Of a stretch of 64,000 nucleotides of DNA, positions 18,426 to 27,641 are shown in pieces. How positions within the stretch are numbered: position 1 is the stretch's first letter; every line of letters begins with the position of its first letter. This DNA is from Dyella terrae (lineage in GTDB: Bacteria; Pseudomonadota; Gammaproteobacteria; Xanthomonadales; Rhodanobacteraceae), in assembly GCF_022394535.1 (NCBI RefSeq), contig NZ_CP089414.1:3906001-3970000 (forward strand), read 5' to 3'. The notes beneath the pieces were generated by a model. That model had not been told where the DNA came from, ran no database searches, and worked only from the letters and a program-made list of their open reading frames with translations. The translations under genes and the position numbers were made by a program.

Positions 18426-19511
18426 ATGCTCGATAACACATCTTCCCCTGCATCTGCCTTGTCTATTCCCGAACTGCTGGACGCCTCGCGTCGCTTGCGC
18501 GAGCAGGAGCCTGGCCTACGCGCACGCGATCTCGCCGATCGCCTCGGCGTGAGCGAAGCCGAGCTGGTCGCCAGCCGTTGTGGCGATGGCGTCACGCGAC
18601 TGGAAGGCCCGTGGGCGGCACTGATCGAAGCGTTGCCCACGCTGGGACACGTCATGGTGCTCACCCGCAACGACAGTTGCGTGCATGAAAAGAAAGGTCG
18701 CTTCGACCACATCGAGATCGGCGGTGTGATGGGCGTCGTATTGGACGAGGCCATCGATCTGCGGATCTTCCTGAAGCACTGGGTGTTTGGCTTCGCCGTG
18801 CGCGAGAACTCGCGTGGCCGGTTATTGCAGAGCCTACAGTTCTTCGACGCCGACGGACGCGCGGTGCACAAGATCTACCTGACCGAACACAGCCATCACG
18901 ACACGTGGTCGGGGCTGGTCGGCCGCTTCGCAGCCGCAGTGCAATCGCCGCTGCTGGCGATTCATGCGGTGGATGATCCGCTGCCGTGGAAGGTCGAGGA
19001 CGACGAAGTGGACGTAGTGGGGCTGCGTGAACGCTGGCGCCGCCTGCGCGATCCGCATGACTTCTTTGCCATGCTCAAGAAGCACCAGGTGACGCGCACG
19101 CAGGCATTGCGTCTGGCAGGACGCGAGTTCGCGCGCCAGGTAAACAACGACGCGATCCGCACTCTACTCGAGTCAGCCGCCGCCACCGGCTTGCCCATCA
19201 TGGTGTTTGTGGGGTCGCCCGGCGTGGTGCAGATTCATACGGGGCCCGTAACCAATATCAAAGTGATGGGGCCATGGCTCAACGTGTTGGACGATGACTT
19301 CAACCTGCACTTGCGCGAAGACCACATCACCGAAAGCTGGGTCGTGCGCAAGCCCACGCCCGAGGGCCATGTGACATCGCTTGAACTTTACGATGCGCGC
19401 GGCGGGCAGATCGTGCAGCTCTTTGGCAAACGCAAGCCAGGGATACCCGAACTGGAAGCGTGGCGCGCGCTGGCCGAAAGCTTGGCGGATCGGGAGGCCG
19501 GTCATGCGTAA
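18426..19511 (+). CDS. hmuS: HmuS/HemS-type haem-handling protein
   Basis: A 361-residue cytoplasmic protein of the HemS/HmuS/ChuS family, which binds imported haem and degrades or delivers it. The start at 18426 (MLDNTSSP) has GAGAGGAG just before it. The two family repeats are visible: an N-terminal half with RARDLADRLGVSEAELVASR and a C-terminal half beginning about residue 215 (ARQVNNDAIRTLLESAA, then SPGVVQIHTGPVTNIKVMG). The stop overlaps the start of hmuT by 8 bases, which indicates translational coupling. Confidence 0.93.
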   Translation: MLDNTSSPASALSIPELLDASRRLREQEPGLRARDLADRLGVSEAELVASRCGDGVTRLEGPWAALIEALPTLGHVMVLTRNDSCVHEKKGRFDHIEIGGVMGVVLDEAIDLRIFLKHWVFGFAVRENSRGRLLQSLQFFDADGRAVHKIYLTEHSHHDTWSGLVGRFAAAVQSPLLAIHAVDDPLPWKVEDDEVDVVGLRERWRRLRDPHDFFAMLKKHQVTRTQALRLAGREFARQVNNDAIRTLLESAAATGLPIMVFVGSPGVVQIHTGPVTNIKVMGPWLNVLDDDFNLHLREDHITESWVVRKPTPEGHVTSLELYDARGGQIVQLFGKRKPGIPELEAWRALAESLADREAGHA

Positions 19512-20361
19512 CCATCATCTGCGTGTGCTGGGAATCTGCCTGCTGGGCTCGATGGCATGGGTTGTTCATGCGGGCGATGCGCCGGTGCGCGTCGTTGCCC
19601 TGGGTGGCGACATTACCGAAATCGTCTATGCGCTCGATGCGCAAAATCAGCTCGTGGGTGTAGACAGCACCAGCCTTTGGCCCGAAGCCGCGACCAAGCT
19701 GCCTGACGTGGGGTACGTCAGGCAGCTCGCGGCGGAGGGCGTTTTATCGCTGCATCCGCAGCTCATTCTTGCGACACACGATGCAGGTCCCGCTACGGTA
19801 GTGACGCAACTGCACGACGCCGGCGTGCGTATCGTCAGCATGCCTGTGACACGTACACCGGAGACGGTGGTCGCCAAGGTGAAACAGGTGGGCGCCGCAC
19901 TTGATCGCGAATCTGCTGCGAATGCGCTCGCCGCGAAGCTGCAGGCCCGATATGCCGATCTGTTCAAGGCGGTGGCCGCCATGCCGCGGCATCCGCGGGT
20001 GGTGTTCCTTATGTCGGCCGGCGAGGGAGGCCCCAAGGCGGCGGGAAAGGACACGGCAGCGGACAGTGCCATCACCCTCGCGGGTGGCGTGAATGCGGGC
20101 CAGGACTTCACCGGCTACAAGGCGGTTTCGCCCGAGGCGCTGGCAAAGCTCGCTCCCGACGTCATCCTGTTGATGCGTGAACGCGAGAATGATGTCGGCG
20201 GCGTCGATGGCGTACTCAAGCTGCCGGGCATTGCCATGACGCCGGCCGGCCGCGCGCGGCGCATCGTGTTCGTCGACGGCCAGGCATTGTTGGGCTTCGG
20301 TCCGCGTAATGCGGAGCACGAGCAGGCGTTGCAGCGCACGCTGGTCGCCGTGCAGCCATGA
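19504..20361 (+). CDS. hmuT: Haem ABC transporter periplasmic binding protein
   Basis: A 285-residue periplasmic haem-binding protein. It starts inside the end of hmuS (MRNHHLRVLG), with a signal peptide ending near VVHAG. The fold is the class III (BtuF/FhuD/HmuT) type: VRVVALGGDITEIVYAL, then VGVDSTSLWP and LPDVGYVRQLAAEGVLSL. The later KAVSPEALAKLAPDVILLM and VDGQALLGFGPR segments match HmuT. Its stop overlaps the ATG of the permease by four bases. Confidence 0.93.
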   Translation: MRNHHLRVLGICLLGSMAWVVHAGDAPVRVVALGGDITEIVYALDAQNQLVGVDSTSLWPEAATKLPDVGYVRQLAAEGVLSLHPQLILATHDAGPATVVTQLHDAGVRIVSMPVTRTPETVVAKVKQVGAALDRESAANALAAKLQARYADLFKAVAAMPRHPRVVFLMSAGEGGPKAAGKDTAADSAITLAGGVNAGQDFTGYKAVSPEALAKLAPDVILLMRERENDVGGVDGVLKLPGIAMTPAGRARRIVFVDGQALLGFGPRNAEHEQALQRTLVAVQP

Positions 20362-21416
20362 ATGCCGTGACCGCGGAACACCCCCGGCTTCGTCGCGCGA
20401 GCGGCTTCCCGGTTACGGCCCTGGCGGCATTGCTGCTCGTTGCGGCCATCATCGGCATGGCGAGCGGCGCGATGCCGCTTGGCGCAAGCGAAGTGGTGGG
20501 CGCGTTGTGGCGCTGGCTGACAGGCCAGGCCATGCAGGCCGACGACGCCGTGGTGCTGATGTTGCGCCTGCCGCGCGTGCTGATGGCGACACTCGTTGGC
20601 GCGGCCCTGGCCTGTAGCGGTGCCACCATGCAGGGCTTGTTTCGCAACCCGTTGGTGGAGCCGGGGTTGGTGGGCGTATCCGCCGGTGCGGCCTTGGGCG
20701 CCATCGGCATGATTGTGCTGGGTGGCGGTGTGCTCAGCGTGTTACCGAGGGTGCTCGCATCGTTTGGCGTGGCGGCTGCTGGCTTTGTCGGTGGCCTGGC
20801 GGCGACGGCGGTGGTCTATCTGATTGGCAGTCGTCGCCCGGGCGTGGCGACTTTGCTTCTGGCTGGCGTGGCGATCAACGCGATCGCGATGGCGGGTGTG
20901 GGCGCCCTCACGTTTGCCGCCAACGAGCACCAGTTGCGCGACCTGAGTTTCTGGACGCTCGGCAGCCTCGGTGGCACGGATTGGTCGCGCTTCTTTGCCG
21001 TTGCTCCGCTCATGGTGTTGCCCCTGTGTCTGTTACCTCGCCATGCGCGGGCTCTGAATGCCTTGTTACTTGGCGAGCAGGAGGCAGCGCTGTTGGGGTT
21101 TCATCCCGAACGCCTGCGGCGACAACTGATCGTGTGGGCGGCGCTGGCCACCAGCGCCGCGGTTGCCATGTGCGGTGTTATCGGTTTCGTCGGCCTGTTG
21201 GTTCCCCACGTAGTGCGCATGGCGTGGGGACCGGATCATCGGTTGCTGCTGCCCGCTTCTGCCTTGATAGGGGCATCCCTGCTGATCGGCGCGGATGCGG
21301 TAGCGCGTGTCGTGGTAGCGCCCACCGAACTTCCCATTGGCGTCATCACGGCCTTGCTGGGTGGGCCGTTCTTCCTCTGGTTGCTGTTGCGCCTGCGCAT
21401 CGGAGAGTCGACATGA
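20358..21416 (+). CDS. hmuU: Haem ABC transporter permease (FecCD family)
   Basis: A 352-residue inner-membrane permease with about ten transmembrane helices. FecCD motifs are present: LRLPRVLMATLVGAALACSG near residue 75, GLFRNPLVEPGLVGVSAGAA, and IGFVGLLVPHVVRM near residue 275, the coupling segment for the ATPase. Family length is about 330-360. ATGA overlaps at both ends couple it to hmuT and hmuV. Confidence 0.95.
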   Translation: MNAVTAEHPRLRRASGFPVTALAALLLVAAIIGMASGAMPLGASEVVGALWRWLTGQAMQADDAVVLMLRLPRVLMATLVGAALACSGATMQGLFRNPLVEPGLVGVSAGAALGAIGMIVLGGGVLSVLPRVLASFGVAAAGFVGGLAATAVVYLIGSRRPGVATLLLAGVAINAIAMAGVGALTFAANEHQLRDLSFWTLGSLGGTDWSRFFAVAPLMVLPLCLLPRHARALNALLLGEQEAALLGFHPERLRRQLIVWAALATSAAVAMCGVIGFVGLLVPHVVRMAWGPDHRLLLPASALIGASLLIGADAVARVVVAPTELPIGVITALLGGPFFLWLLLRLRIGEST

Positions 21417-22249
21417 ATATCGCACTCGATTGGCACGCTGCATCCGCCGCGACAGCGAGTCACGCGCTGGAGGCCATCGACGTGCATCTGAGCTATGGCA
21501 GTCGCCGTGTGCTGCAGGGCATCCATCTGCGCGCGCAGCCCGGTCGGCTGTTGGCTCTGATCGGTCCCAACGGAGCGGGCAAGAGCAGCCTGCTCGCCGT
21601 GATGGCCGGGTTGCGTCGGCCATCACTGGGTGACATGCATCTGGATGGTCGTGCTATGCATGCGTGGCCACCGAATGAACTGGCCAGGCGTCGCGCCATG
21701 CTGTCCCAGCGCGTGCAGTTGGGCTTTGCCTTCCGTGTGGAAGAAGTGGTGATGCTGGGGCGGAGCCCGCACGGCGTCATGTCGACACGTGAGGCGGATC
21801 TGCGCATCGTCGACGCCGCCATGCAAGCCACGCGTGTGCTGCATCTGCGCGAGCGCAGCTATCTGGCGCTATCCGGCGGCGAACAGCAGCGCGTGCAACT
21901 TGCCCGCGTGCTGGCGCAAATCTGGGATTGCCAGCACGCGCCCGGCTGGCTGCTGCTGGACGAGCCCGAGGCCGGGCTGGATATTGCGCATCAGCACGAC
22001 ATGTTGCTGCATGCGCAGACGCTGGCACGGCAAGGCTTTGGTGTGGTCGTCGTGCTGCACGATCTCAATCTCGCCGCGCGCTACGCGGACGACATCGCGT
22101 TGCTCGCGCAAGGGAGGTTGATCCGGCATGGTGAACCGACGCATACGCTGGATGCCGATGTGCTCTCACGCATCTATGGCATGCCACTGCAACGTTCGCT
22201 GGATGACGAGGGTCGATGGCTTGTCCATCCGGCACGGCGAAGCGCTTGA
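21413..22249 (+). CDS. hmuV: Haem ABC transporter ATPase
   Basis: A 278-residue ABC ATPase. I start it at 21413 (MNIALDWHA), overlapping the hmuU stop by ATGA, not at far-upstream in-frame codons inside hmuU. Walker A is GPNGAGKSS (residues 51-59), the Q loop lies near MLSQRVQ, the signature is LSGGEQQRV, Walker B is LLLDEPEAGLD and the switch His is in VVLHDLNLAARY. It powers haem import with HmuT and HmuU. Last gene of the operon, followed by a strong terminator. Confidence 0.95.
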   Translation: MNIALDWHAASAATASHALEAIDVHLSYGSRRVLQGIHLRAQPGRLLALIGPNGAGKSSLLAVMAGLRRPSLGDMHLDGRAMHAWPPNELARRRAMLSQRVQLGFAFRVEEVVMLGRSPHGVMSTREADLRIVDAAMQATRVLHLRERSYLALSGGEQQRVQLARVLAQIWDCQHAPGWLLLDEPEAGLDIAHQHDMLLHAQTLARQGFGVVVVLHDLNLAARYADDIALLAQGRLIRHGEPTHTLDADVLSRIYGMPLQRSLDDEGRWLVHPARRSA

Positions 22250-22266
22250 TACCACCCATAAAAAAA

Positions 22267-22286
22267 GCCCCGCGCGGTGGCGGGGC
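22267..22286. terminator. Bidirectional intrinsic terminator between hmuV and gshA
   Basis: GCCCCGC and GCGGGGC pair around GCGGTG, with seven A before and five T after. It can terminate both the plus-strand hmu operon and the convergent minus-strand gshA. Confidence 0.92.
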
Positions 22287-22308
22287 TTTTTGTGTGAACA
22301 GCTGCAGT

Positions 22309-23676
22309 TCAGTACGCGAACTCGCGGAACACTGGATCGACACTGCCGTTCCACGGGCCGTTGAACAGTTCGAGTTTGCGTTCGGCCGGGGTCTGGTTGG
22401 CTTCCACGATCTCGATCAACGGCTCTAGGAAGATGCTCTCGTCCGCGCCGCTGTTGTTGAGGCGTGCACGGCGTTTCAGGCCATGGCTGGCGATCTTCAG
22501 CGTTTCCGCAGCCAGCTCGCGCACGGCGTGCGTGCGGAACGGAAGCTTCAGTGCTTGGCGCGGCACACCGTCGCGCAGGGCCTGGCGCTCTTCACGGGTG
22601 AAATCCTTCACCAAATCCCAGGCAGCCGTCAGTGCGTCGTCGTCGTAGAGCAGGCCTACCCACAGCGCGGGCAGGGCACACAGGCGGTTCCACGGGCCAC
22701 CGTCCGCGCCGCGCATTTCCAGGTACTGCTTGAGGCGCACTTCCGGGAAGGCAGTGGTGAGGTGGTCGGCCCAGTCCTTCATGGTGGCGAGTACGCCAGG
22801 GACAGCCGGCAGTTCACCCGCCATGAAGCGTTTGAAGTCCTGCCCGGAAAGGTCGATGTACTGGCCGTTCTGGTAGCTGAAGTACATCGGCACGTTGAGC
22901 ATGTAGTCGACGTAACGCTCGTAGCCAAAACTATCTTCGAACACAAAGTCGAGCATGCCCGTACGGTTGGGGTCGGTGTCTTCCCATACGTGCGAGCGGT
23001 ACGACTGGTAGCCGTTTGGACGTCCGTCGGTGAACGGCGAGTCCGCGAACAAGGCTGTGGCGATGGGCTGGAGCGCGAGGCTGGTGCGGAACTTGCGCAC
23101 CATGTCTGCTTCGCTGTCGAAATCCAGGTTTACCTGCACGGTGCAGGTGCGGGTCATCATGTCCAGGCCGAGGTTGCCGACCTTGGGCATGTATTCGCGC
23201 ATGATCTTGTAGCGGCCCTTGGGCATCCACGGCATTTCTTCGCGGCGCCACTTGGGCTGGAAGCCCATGCCCAGGAAGCCCATGCCAAGACCCTCGGCGA
23301 TGGAGCGCACTTCGGTCAGGTGGCTGTTGACCTCGCGACAGGTCTCGTGGATCGACTCCAGCGGTGCTCCGGAAAGTTCCAACTGGCCGGCCGGCTCCAG
23401 CGTGATGGATGCCTTGTCGCGTGACAGCGCGACCGGGGCGTCACCTTCGCGCGCAACTTCCCAGCCGTAGCGCGAGGCCAGTGACTCCAGCAGCACGCGG
23501 ATACCGCGGTCGCCCTCGAAGGTGGGCGGGCGCAGGGTATCGGTGAGGAAGCCGAACTTTTCGTGCTCGGTACCGATGCGCCAGGCATCGCGCGGCTTTT
23601 CCCCGGCGGCCAGGTACTCGACGAGCTGCTGACGGCTGCCGATCGGGGTGCTCTTCACGGCACTGGGTATGGACAC
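22309..23676 (-). CDS. gshA: Glutamate-cysteine ligase, plant/alphaproteobacterial type
   Basis: A 455-residue enzyme of the GCS2 family that makes gamma-glutamylcysteine, the first step of glutathione synthesis. A GTG at 23676 is chosen over the upstream ATG at 23733 because AAGGAG lies exactly 6 bases before it. Family features include [12 protein letters not shown] near the N-terminus, [28 protein letters not shown] and [13 protein letters not shown]. It is monocistronic and convergent with hmuV. The nearby monothiol glutaredoxin uses the pathway's end product. Confidence 0.93.
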   Translation of the reverse strand: MSIPSAVKSTPIGSRQQLVEYLAAGEKPRDAWRIGTEHEKFGFLTDTLRPPTFEGDRGIRVLLESLASRYGWEVAREGDAPVALSRDKASITLEPAGQLELSGAPLESIHETCREVNSHLTEVRSIAEGLGMGFLGMGFQPKWRREEMPWMPKGRYKIMREYMPKVGNLGLDMMTRTCTVQVNLDFDSEADMVRKFRTSLALQPIATALFADSPFTDGRPNGYQSYRSHVWEDTDPNRTGMLDFVFEDSFGYERYVDYMLNVPMYFSYQNGQYIDLSGQDFKRFMAGELPAVPGVLATMKDWADHLTTAFPEVRLKQYLEMRGADGGPWNRLCALPALWVGLLYDDDALTAAWDLVKDFTREERQALRDGVPRQALKLPFRTHAVRELAAETLKIASHGLKRRARLNNSGADESIFLEPLIEIVEANQTPAERKLELFNGPWNGSVDPVFREFAY

Positions 23677-23789
23677 GGGGAACTCCTTGAAGGACTGCCC
23701 CCAACCTTGGGGGGCGAGGCATCCTGAATTCAAAGTGCCGATTATCCGAACTTTCGAAGTTAGGGCGTCCTGACCAGGATCAGCGCACC

Positions 23790-25178
23790 CTAGGCGGTCG
23801 CCGGGAAATCGATGCGCATCCGGACGCCGCGCCCGGACGTGCCGTCGAGGATACTCAAACGGGCGCCGTGCACACGTGCCACTTCGTCCACGATCGCCAG
23901 GCCCAGGCCGCAGCCGTCCGAGCCGTCGCTGGTGCTCCGCACGCTGCGATAGAAGCGCTCGCGCACCTTCTGGCGCTCTGCGATGGGAATGCCGACGCCG
24001 CTATCGTCCACCTCCAGGAAGGGGTGGTTGTCCGCGATGCCGCAACGGATGGTGATGTTGCCGCCGTTGGGCGTGTGGCGAATGGCGTTGTCGATGAGGT
24101 TGTTGAGCACCTCGTGCAGTAGCCAGTACACGCCCGTGACATGGACCGGCTGGCTGTCCGCACCAAGGTCGATGCCGTGGGCGATGGCGCGGTCCAGGGA
24201 GCTGTCGATGACCTCGCCGATCAGGTGCGTCAGGTCCACGGCGGTGAAGTGGCTCGCACGATGGGCCGAAGGCTCGGCGCGCGCCAGCGTGAGCAGCTGA
24301 TTGGCGGTATGGGCCAGGCGGTCGACGCCGCCCTGCAGCAGGCTGATCCGTTCCTGCAGGTTGGTGCCTGCGGTCTCGCGGGACAGTACTTCCAACTGGG
24401 CCTTCAGGCCGGTCAGCGGCGTGCGCAACTGATGCGCGGCGTTGGCAAGGAAGTGTTGCTGCGACAGCACCGAATCACGCACGCGCCCCAGCAGGGTATT
24501 GAGCGACTCGACCAGCGGCAGCACTTCCGCAGGTACCTCGTCGGTCTGTAGCTGGTTAAGCGCGACGGCGGGGCGGCCGGAGATCTGCCGGCTCAGGCGC
24601 TGCAGTGGGCGCAGGGCGATGCGGATGCCGATCAACGCGATGATCAGCACCGCGGCCATCTGCAGGGTGTCGTTGATGAGGAAGGCTACGTCCAGCCGGT
24701 GCACCGCTCGGTCGCGACGCGCCGGCGTTTCCGCCACGGTCACAACGAGCGGGTCGCCCGTTTCGTTGGTGCGGTAACTGGCAAGGCGGAACGGTTGGTT
24801 GCGGAAGGTGACGTTGGCGTAGTTGAAGCCGTCCGCTGATTTGTTGTCCGGGGCGACCGGCAGCTCGGGCGAGCCGGCCACGGTGGTGCCATCGGGCAGG
24901 CTGACGCGGTAGAAGAAATGCTCGTCCGGCATCGCCCGCAATGGCAGGGGCGGGCGGGGCGGCAGGTTGACGTCGAGCTGGCCGTCACCACGGGCATGGA
25001 TGCGCGCGACGATGGCCAGGGCCGCGCGCGACAACGAGTGGTCGAAGGCGCTGTGGATCGGGCTGACGATGACGTGGTGATCGACCGCTACGCCTGCCAC
25101 CAACAACAGGAACAGCGGCGCGAGCAGATAGCTCAGCAGCCGCCGGTGGACGCTGGTGGGGCGTTTGCGGTCGGCCAT
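23790..25178 (-). CDS. Sensor histidine kinase (TctE/QseC-like)
   Basis: A 462-residue membrane kinase starting at MADRKRPT (25178), 10 bases after the response-regulator gene. Transmembrane helix 1 lies at about residues 15-33, a periplasmic 2CSK_N-type sensor at 34-160, and helix 2 at about 165-188. The HAMP/DHp region has the phosphoacceptor in [16 protein letters not shown] (His249). The ATPase domain has an N box ([12 protein letters not shown]) and G boxes ([20 protein letters not shown]). The sensor type resembles kinases for carboxylates or divalent signals, but the ligand cannot be read from the sequence. Confidence 0.93.
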   Translation of the reverse strand: MADRKRPTSVHRRLLSYLLAPLFLLLVAGVAVDHHVIVSPIHSAFDHSLSRAALAIVARIHARGDGQLDVNLPPRPPLPLRAMPDEHFFYRVSLPDGTTVAGSPELPVAPDNKSADGFNYANVTFRNQPFRLASYRTNETGDPLVVTVAETPARRDRAVHRLDVAFLINDTLQMAAVLIIALIGIRIALRPLQRLSRQISGRPAVALNQLQTDEVPAEVLPLVESLNTLLGRVRDSVLSQQHFLANAAHQLRTPLTGLKAQLEVLSRETAGTNLQERISLLQGGVDRLAHTANQLLTLARAEPSAHRASHFTAVDLTHLIGEVIDSSLDRAIAHGIDLGADSQPVHVTGVYWLLHEVLNNLIDNAIRHTPNGGNITIRCGIADNHPFLEVDDSGVGIPIAERQKVRERFYRSVRSTSDGSDGCGLGLAIVDEVARVHGARLSILDGTSGRGVRMRIDFPATA

Positions 25179-25188
25179 CGTCGAAAGG

Positions 25189-25854
25189 TCAGGCGTCCTC
25201 GAGGCGATAACCCAGCCCGCGGATGCCACGTACGGTGGCCGAGCTGCCCAGCTTGCTGCGCAGGCGCGAGACGTGCACTTCGATGGCGTTGCCGGAGATG
25301 TCTTCGCTCCAGCCGGTGATGGCCTGGGTCAGTCGTTCCTTGCTCACCACGCGACCGCTGTGGTGTGCCAGACACTCCAGGATCGACCATTCGCGACGGG
25401 TGAGTTCGAGCACTTCGCCCTTTTCGTTGAGGGCCCGACGCCCGGCCAAGTCGATGCGCAGGCCGCCAATCACGATCTCGTTGGCGGCAGCGGCGGTGGC
25501 GCGGCGAATCAGGGCGCGGCAGCGCGCGGCCAGTTCGGGCAGGGCGAACGGCTTGACCAGATAGTCGTCGGCACCCAGATCCAGCGCATTGATGCGGTCG
25601 TCCAGGCCATCACGAGCGGTCACGATCAGCAGGGGCAGCGAGCTGCCACTACGGCGCAGGCGGCGCACCAGCGACAGGCCGTCTTCGCCCGGCAGGCCCA
25701 GGTCCACAATGGCCAGGTCGTAATGCGTGTCGGACAAGCGCGACGCCACGGATTCGGCGTCACCGACCGCGTCGACCACGTAACCAGACCCGATCAGGCC
25801 ACGGGAGATGGCATCGGATACGAGAGAATCATCTTCGACGAGCAGGATGCGCAT
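25189..25854 (-). CDS. OmpR/PhoB-family response regulator
   Basis: A 221-residue response regulator partnered with the kinase directly downstream. The receiver domain starts MRILLVEDDS and has the phospho-acceptor Asp51 in DLGLPGEDG and the conserved Lys in DDYLVKPFALPEL. The C-terminal winged-helix domain contains LTRREWSILECLAHHSGRVV and ISGNAIEVHVSRLRSKLG. I prefer the ATG at 25854, which matches the family N-terminus, to the codon four residues upstream. Targets are unknown. Confidence 0.93.
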   Translation of the reverse strand: MRILLVEDDSLVSDAISRGLIGSGYVVDAVGDAESVASRLSDTHYDLAIVDLGLPGEDGLSLVRRLRRSGSSLPLLIVTARDGLDDRINALDLGADDYLVKPFALPELAARCRALIRRATAAAANEIVIGGLRIDLAGRRALNEKGEVLELTRREWSILECLAHHSGRVVSKERLTQAITGWSEDISGNAIEVHVSRLRSKLGSSATVRGIRGLGYRLEDA

Positions 25855-26006
25855 AAGGCACGTCATGGCAATGGTTTGGTCATGCTAACAGGCACGCCTT
25901 TCAGCTCGCCGTCGTCGGAACCGTCTGAAAGCGGGGTTGGCGCAAACAAAAAAGCGCCTGCCGGGGGCAGGCGCTTTCGCGGACCGTCACAGGGGAGGCG
26001 GAGGCC

Positions 26007-26930
26007 TCAGTAACGGGGCACGGTCGGATCGATGTCCCGGGCCCAGGCGTCCATTCCGCCTTCGACATTGAAGACCTTGGTGAAGCCGTGCGCGGCAAAG
26101 CGCTCGGCCACACCGCGGCTGGACACGCCGTGGTGGCAGATGAAGGCGATTGGCGTGTCCTTCGGCAGGGCGGCCAGGGTTTCGTAGCCTTCGTCTTCCA
26201 GAATACGGGCCTGGGGCAGCGGGGCAGCGGCGGCACGGCCGTGGGCCGGGCGCACGTCGACCAGGGTGATGTCGCCGGCGGCCAGGCGCTCCTTGAGCTG
26301 CTGCACGGTCAGTGTGCCGATCTCCTGCGCGCCCGGGAACTTCAGGCTCAGGCCTTCGCCCTGCACGGTGGACACCCAATCGATCACGATGCCCTTGGCG
26401 CGCTGGGCGCTGCCCGGGTCGAAATGGACGGCAATGCCGTTGGCCGTTACCACGATGTCGTGGTCGCTGCCCGGCGCGAGCTGGAACCCGGCGCTGTGGT
26501 CCGGGCCGATCTCCAGATGCAGGGCCAGGCCCTGGGCGTTGGCGGTGCCCTGACGGATGGCCTCGGCAGCCTTGTCGGTGATGGTGATCTCAGGCGGCGT
26601 GCGATCCGGCGCGGCGGCACCGAACAGCTGGTGCAGCTCACCGGAGGCGTACATCTGGCGAATGATGTCGGCGCCACCGACCAATTCGCCGCCCACGTAG
26701 AGCTGGGGAATGGTCGGCCAGTCGCCGTAGGCCTTGATGCCCTCGCGGATCTCCGGATCTTCCAGCACGTTGACCGTGTGGTAGTCCGGCAGCAGCTCGT
26801 TGAGCGTGTTGGTCGCGGCTGCCGAGAAGCCGCACATCGGCTGCTGGCGGTTACCCTTCATGAACAGCACCACGCGGTGGCTCTGCAGCAGGGATTCAAT
26901 ACGTTCGCGGGTGGCGCTGTCGAGGGACAT
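26007..26930 (-). CDS. Grx4-type monothiol glutaredoxin fused to HesB-like and rhodanese domains
   Basis: A 307-residue three-domain protein starting at MSLDSATR (26930), with GGAG upstream. Residues 1-105 are a monothiol glutaredoxin with the CGFS-type active site (MCGFS, Cys33), used in Fe-S cluster transfer with glutathione. Residues about 112-200 look like an A-type carrier (HesB/IscA) domain (EITITDKAAEAI), but the cysteines that bind Fe-S in IscA are absent (GEGLSLKFPGA replaces the CGCG tail). Residues about 210-307 are a rhodanese domain with catalytic Cys in CHHGVSSRG. Fe-S and sulfur trafficking is the inferred role. The prophage is inserted about 107 bases upstream of its start. 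Confidence 0.88.
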   Translation of the reverse strand: MSLDSATRERIESLLQSHRVVLFMKGNRQQPMCGFSAAATNTLNELLPDYHTVNVLEDPEIREGIKAYGDWPTIPQLYVGGELVGGADIIRQMYASGELHQLFGAAAPDRTPPEITITDKAAEAIRQGTANAQGLALHLEIGPDHSAGFQLAPGSDHDIVVTANGIAVHFDPGSAQRAKGIVIDWVSTVQGEGLSLKFPGAQEIGTLTVQQLKERLAAGDITLVDVRPAHGRAAAAPLPQARILEDEGYETLAALPKDTPIAFICHHGVSSRGVAERFAAHGFTKVFNVEGGMDAWARDIDPTVPRY

Positions 26931-27003
26931 GGAAGACTCCGGCAAAGAGGGCGGATTGTAACTCTTGGGATATGTCGGCGCTTTGAGGGGGATGCAAGGG
27001 GGT

Positions 27004-27026
27004 GGGCGAGGGGGGGGGGCTCGCCC
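27004..27026. repeat. GC inverted repeat with a nine-G loop
   Basis: GGGCGAG (27004-27010) and CTCGCCC (27020-27026) are perfect complements around nine G; with the last arm base the G run is ten long. It lies between the glutaredoxin gene and the prophage end. No T tract follows, so it is not a standard terminator. The G run could vary in length. Confidence 0.5.
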
Positions 27027-27037
27027 CAGCGTTTCGA

Positions 27038-27086
27038 TGTAAGCGGCCACATGATTTGCGCAGCAGGGACTCTTGGTTTGCGTAGC
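27038..27086. other. Prophage right end with two 22-bp transposase-binding-type repeats
   Basis: The end starts TGTAAGCGGCCAC, which resembles the Mu right end as I know it (TGAAGCGGCGCAC). TTTGCGCAGC (27055-27064) and TTTGCGTAGC (27077-27086) recur at exactly 22 bp. Counted from the end, they finish at positions 27 and 49, as do sites R1 and R2 of Mu. The five host bases before it, TTCGA (27033-27037), fit the NYSRN target preference of Mu and should be duplicated at the left end. Confidence 0.75.
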
Positions 27087-27130
27087 CGGAGTCGGAAGTT
27101 TAAACGGGCCTCAAGGGGCCATTCAAAGGG

Positions 27131-27151
27131 CGTTTGAACACCCCTCAAACG
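27131..27151. terminator. Hairpin after the last prophage gene
   Basis: CGTTTGA (27131-27137) and TCAAACG (27145-27151) are perfect complements around a 7-base loop, 3 bases beyond the stop codon at 27155. A U-rich tail is lacking, so termination is only plausible. The same GTTTGAA-like words recur in the gap at 46.26 kb. Confidence 0.4.
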
Positions 27152-27154
27152 CTG

Positions 27155-27607
27155 TCACTTCGAGGCTTTCTTGTGCCGACCCGGGAAGGCCGCCCCCTGC
27201 AGGCTGGCCAGGTGGGTGGCGTCCCTGGGTTCCGGCGGCAGCTCGACCTTTAGGCGCTCGGCCAGGCGCTGGATCGGGGTGCTCCAGGTGTTTCCGTGGA
27301 GGCTCAGGTGGTGCAGGACTACGCAGGCGCGCAGCCCGTCGATTGCCCCGTCTGTCTCCACCATCCCGAGTAGGTGCGCCTGGACCAGGGCGATGGCCGT
27401 GATCACGCTCGTTACGCCGATCCGGGGCGCGCAGGCGTCCAGCCAGGGCGACGGCGGATCCAGCTCCTCGACCCTCCAATGGGGGTCCGCCATCGACCAG
27501 GTATGCGGCCCCGTCTTTCGCCGCTGGTACGACAGGTCGATCAGGCGCATCTGGAGCTTGGCCAGGGAGCAGCAGGCGGCGATCAAAAGGGCACGGGCTT
27601 CGTCCAT
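27155..27607 (-). CDS. Hypothetical protein, last gene at the prophage right end
   Basis: A 150-residue protein with no family I recognise. It is predicted soluble and alpha-helical, with the N-terminal Ala/Leu-rich helix MDEARALLIAACCSLAKLQ and a basic end (GRHKKASK). It starts 34 bases after the DNA adenine methylase stop, so it is probably co-transcribed with it. Genes in this terminal position of Mu-like phages are usually host-interaction or DNA-modification accessories (com/mom in Mu), so an accessory or anti-defence role is possible but not shown. Confidence 0.6.
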   Translation of the reverse strand: MDEARALLIAACCSLAKLQMRLIDLSYQRRKTGPHTWSMADPHWRVEELDPPSPWLDACAPRIGVTSVITAIALVQAHLLGMVETDGAIDGLRACVVLHHLSLHGNTWSTPIQRLAERLKVELPPEPRDATHLASLQGAAFPGRHKKASK

Positions 27608-27641
27608 CCTTGGAAGCGTAGGCCGCCCCCGTCTCAGGGCC

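Noticed and set aside
22483..23424. 313-codon open frame antisense to gshA
   Set aside because: It mirrors codon positions of a well-conserved gene in high-GC DNA, has no ribosome binding site and its product is unlike any family.
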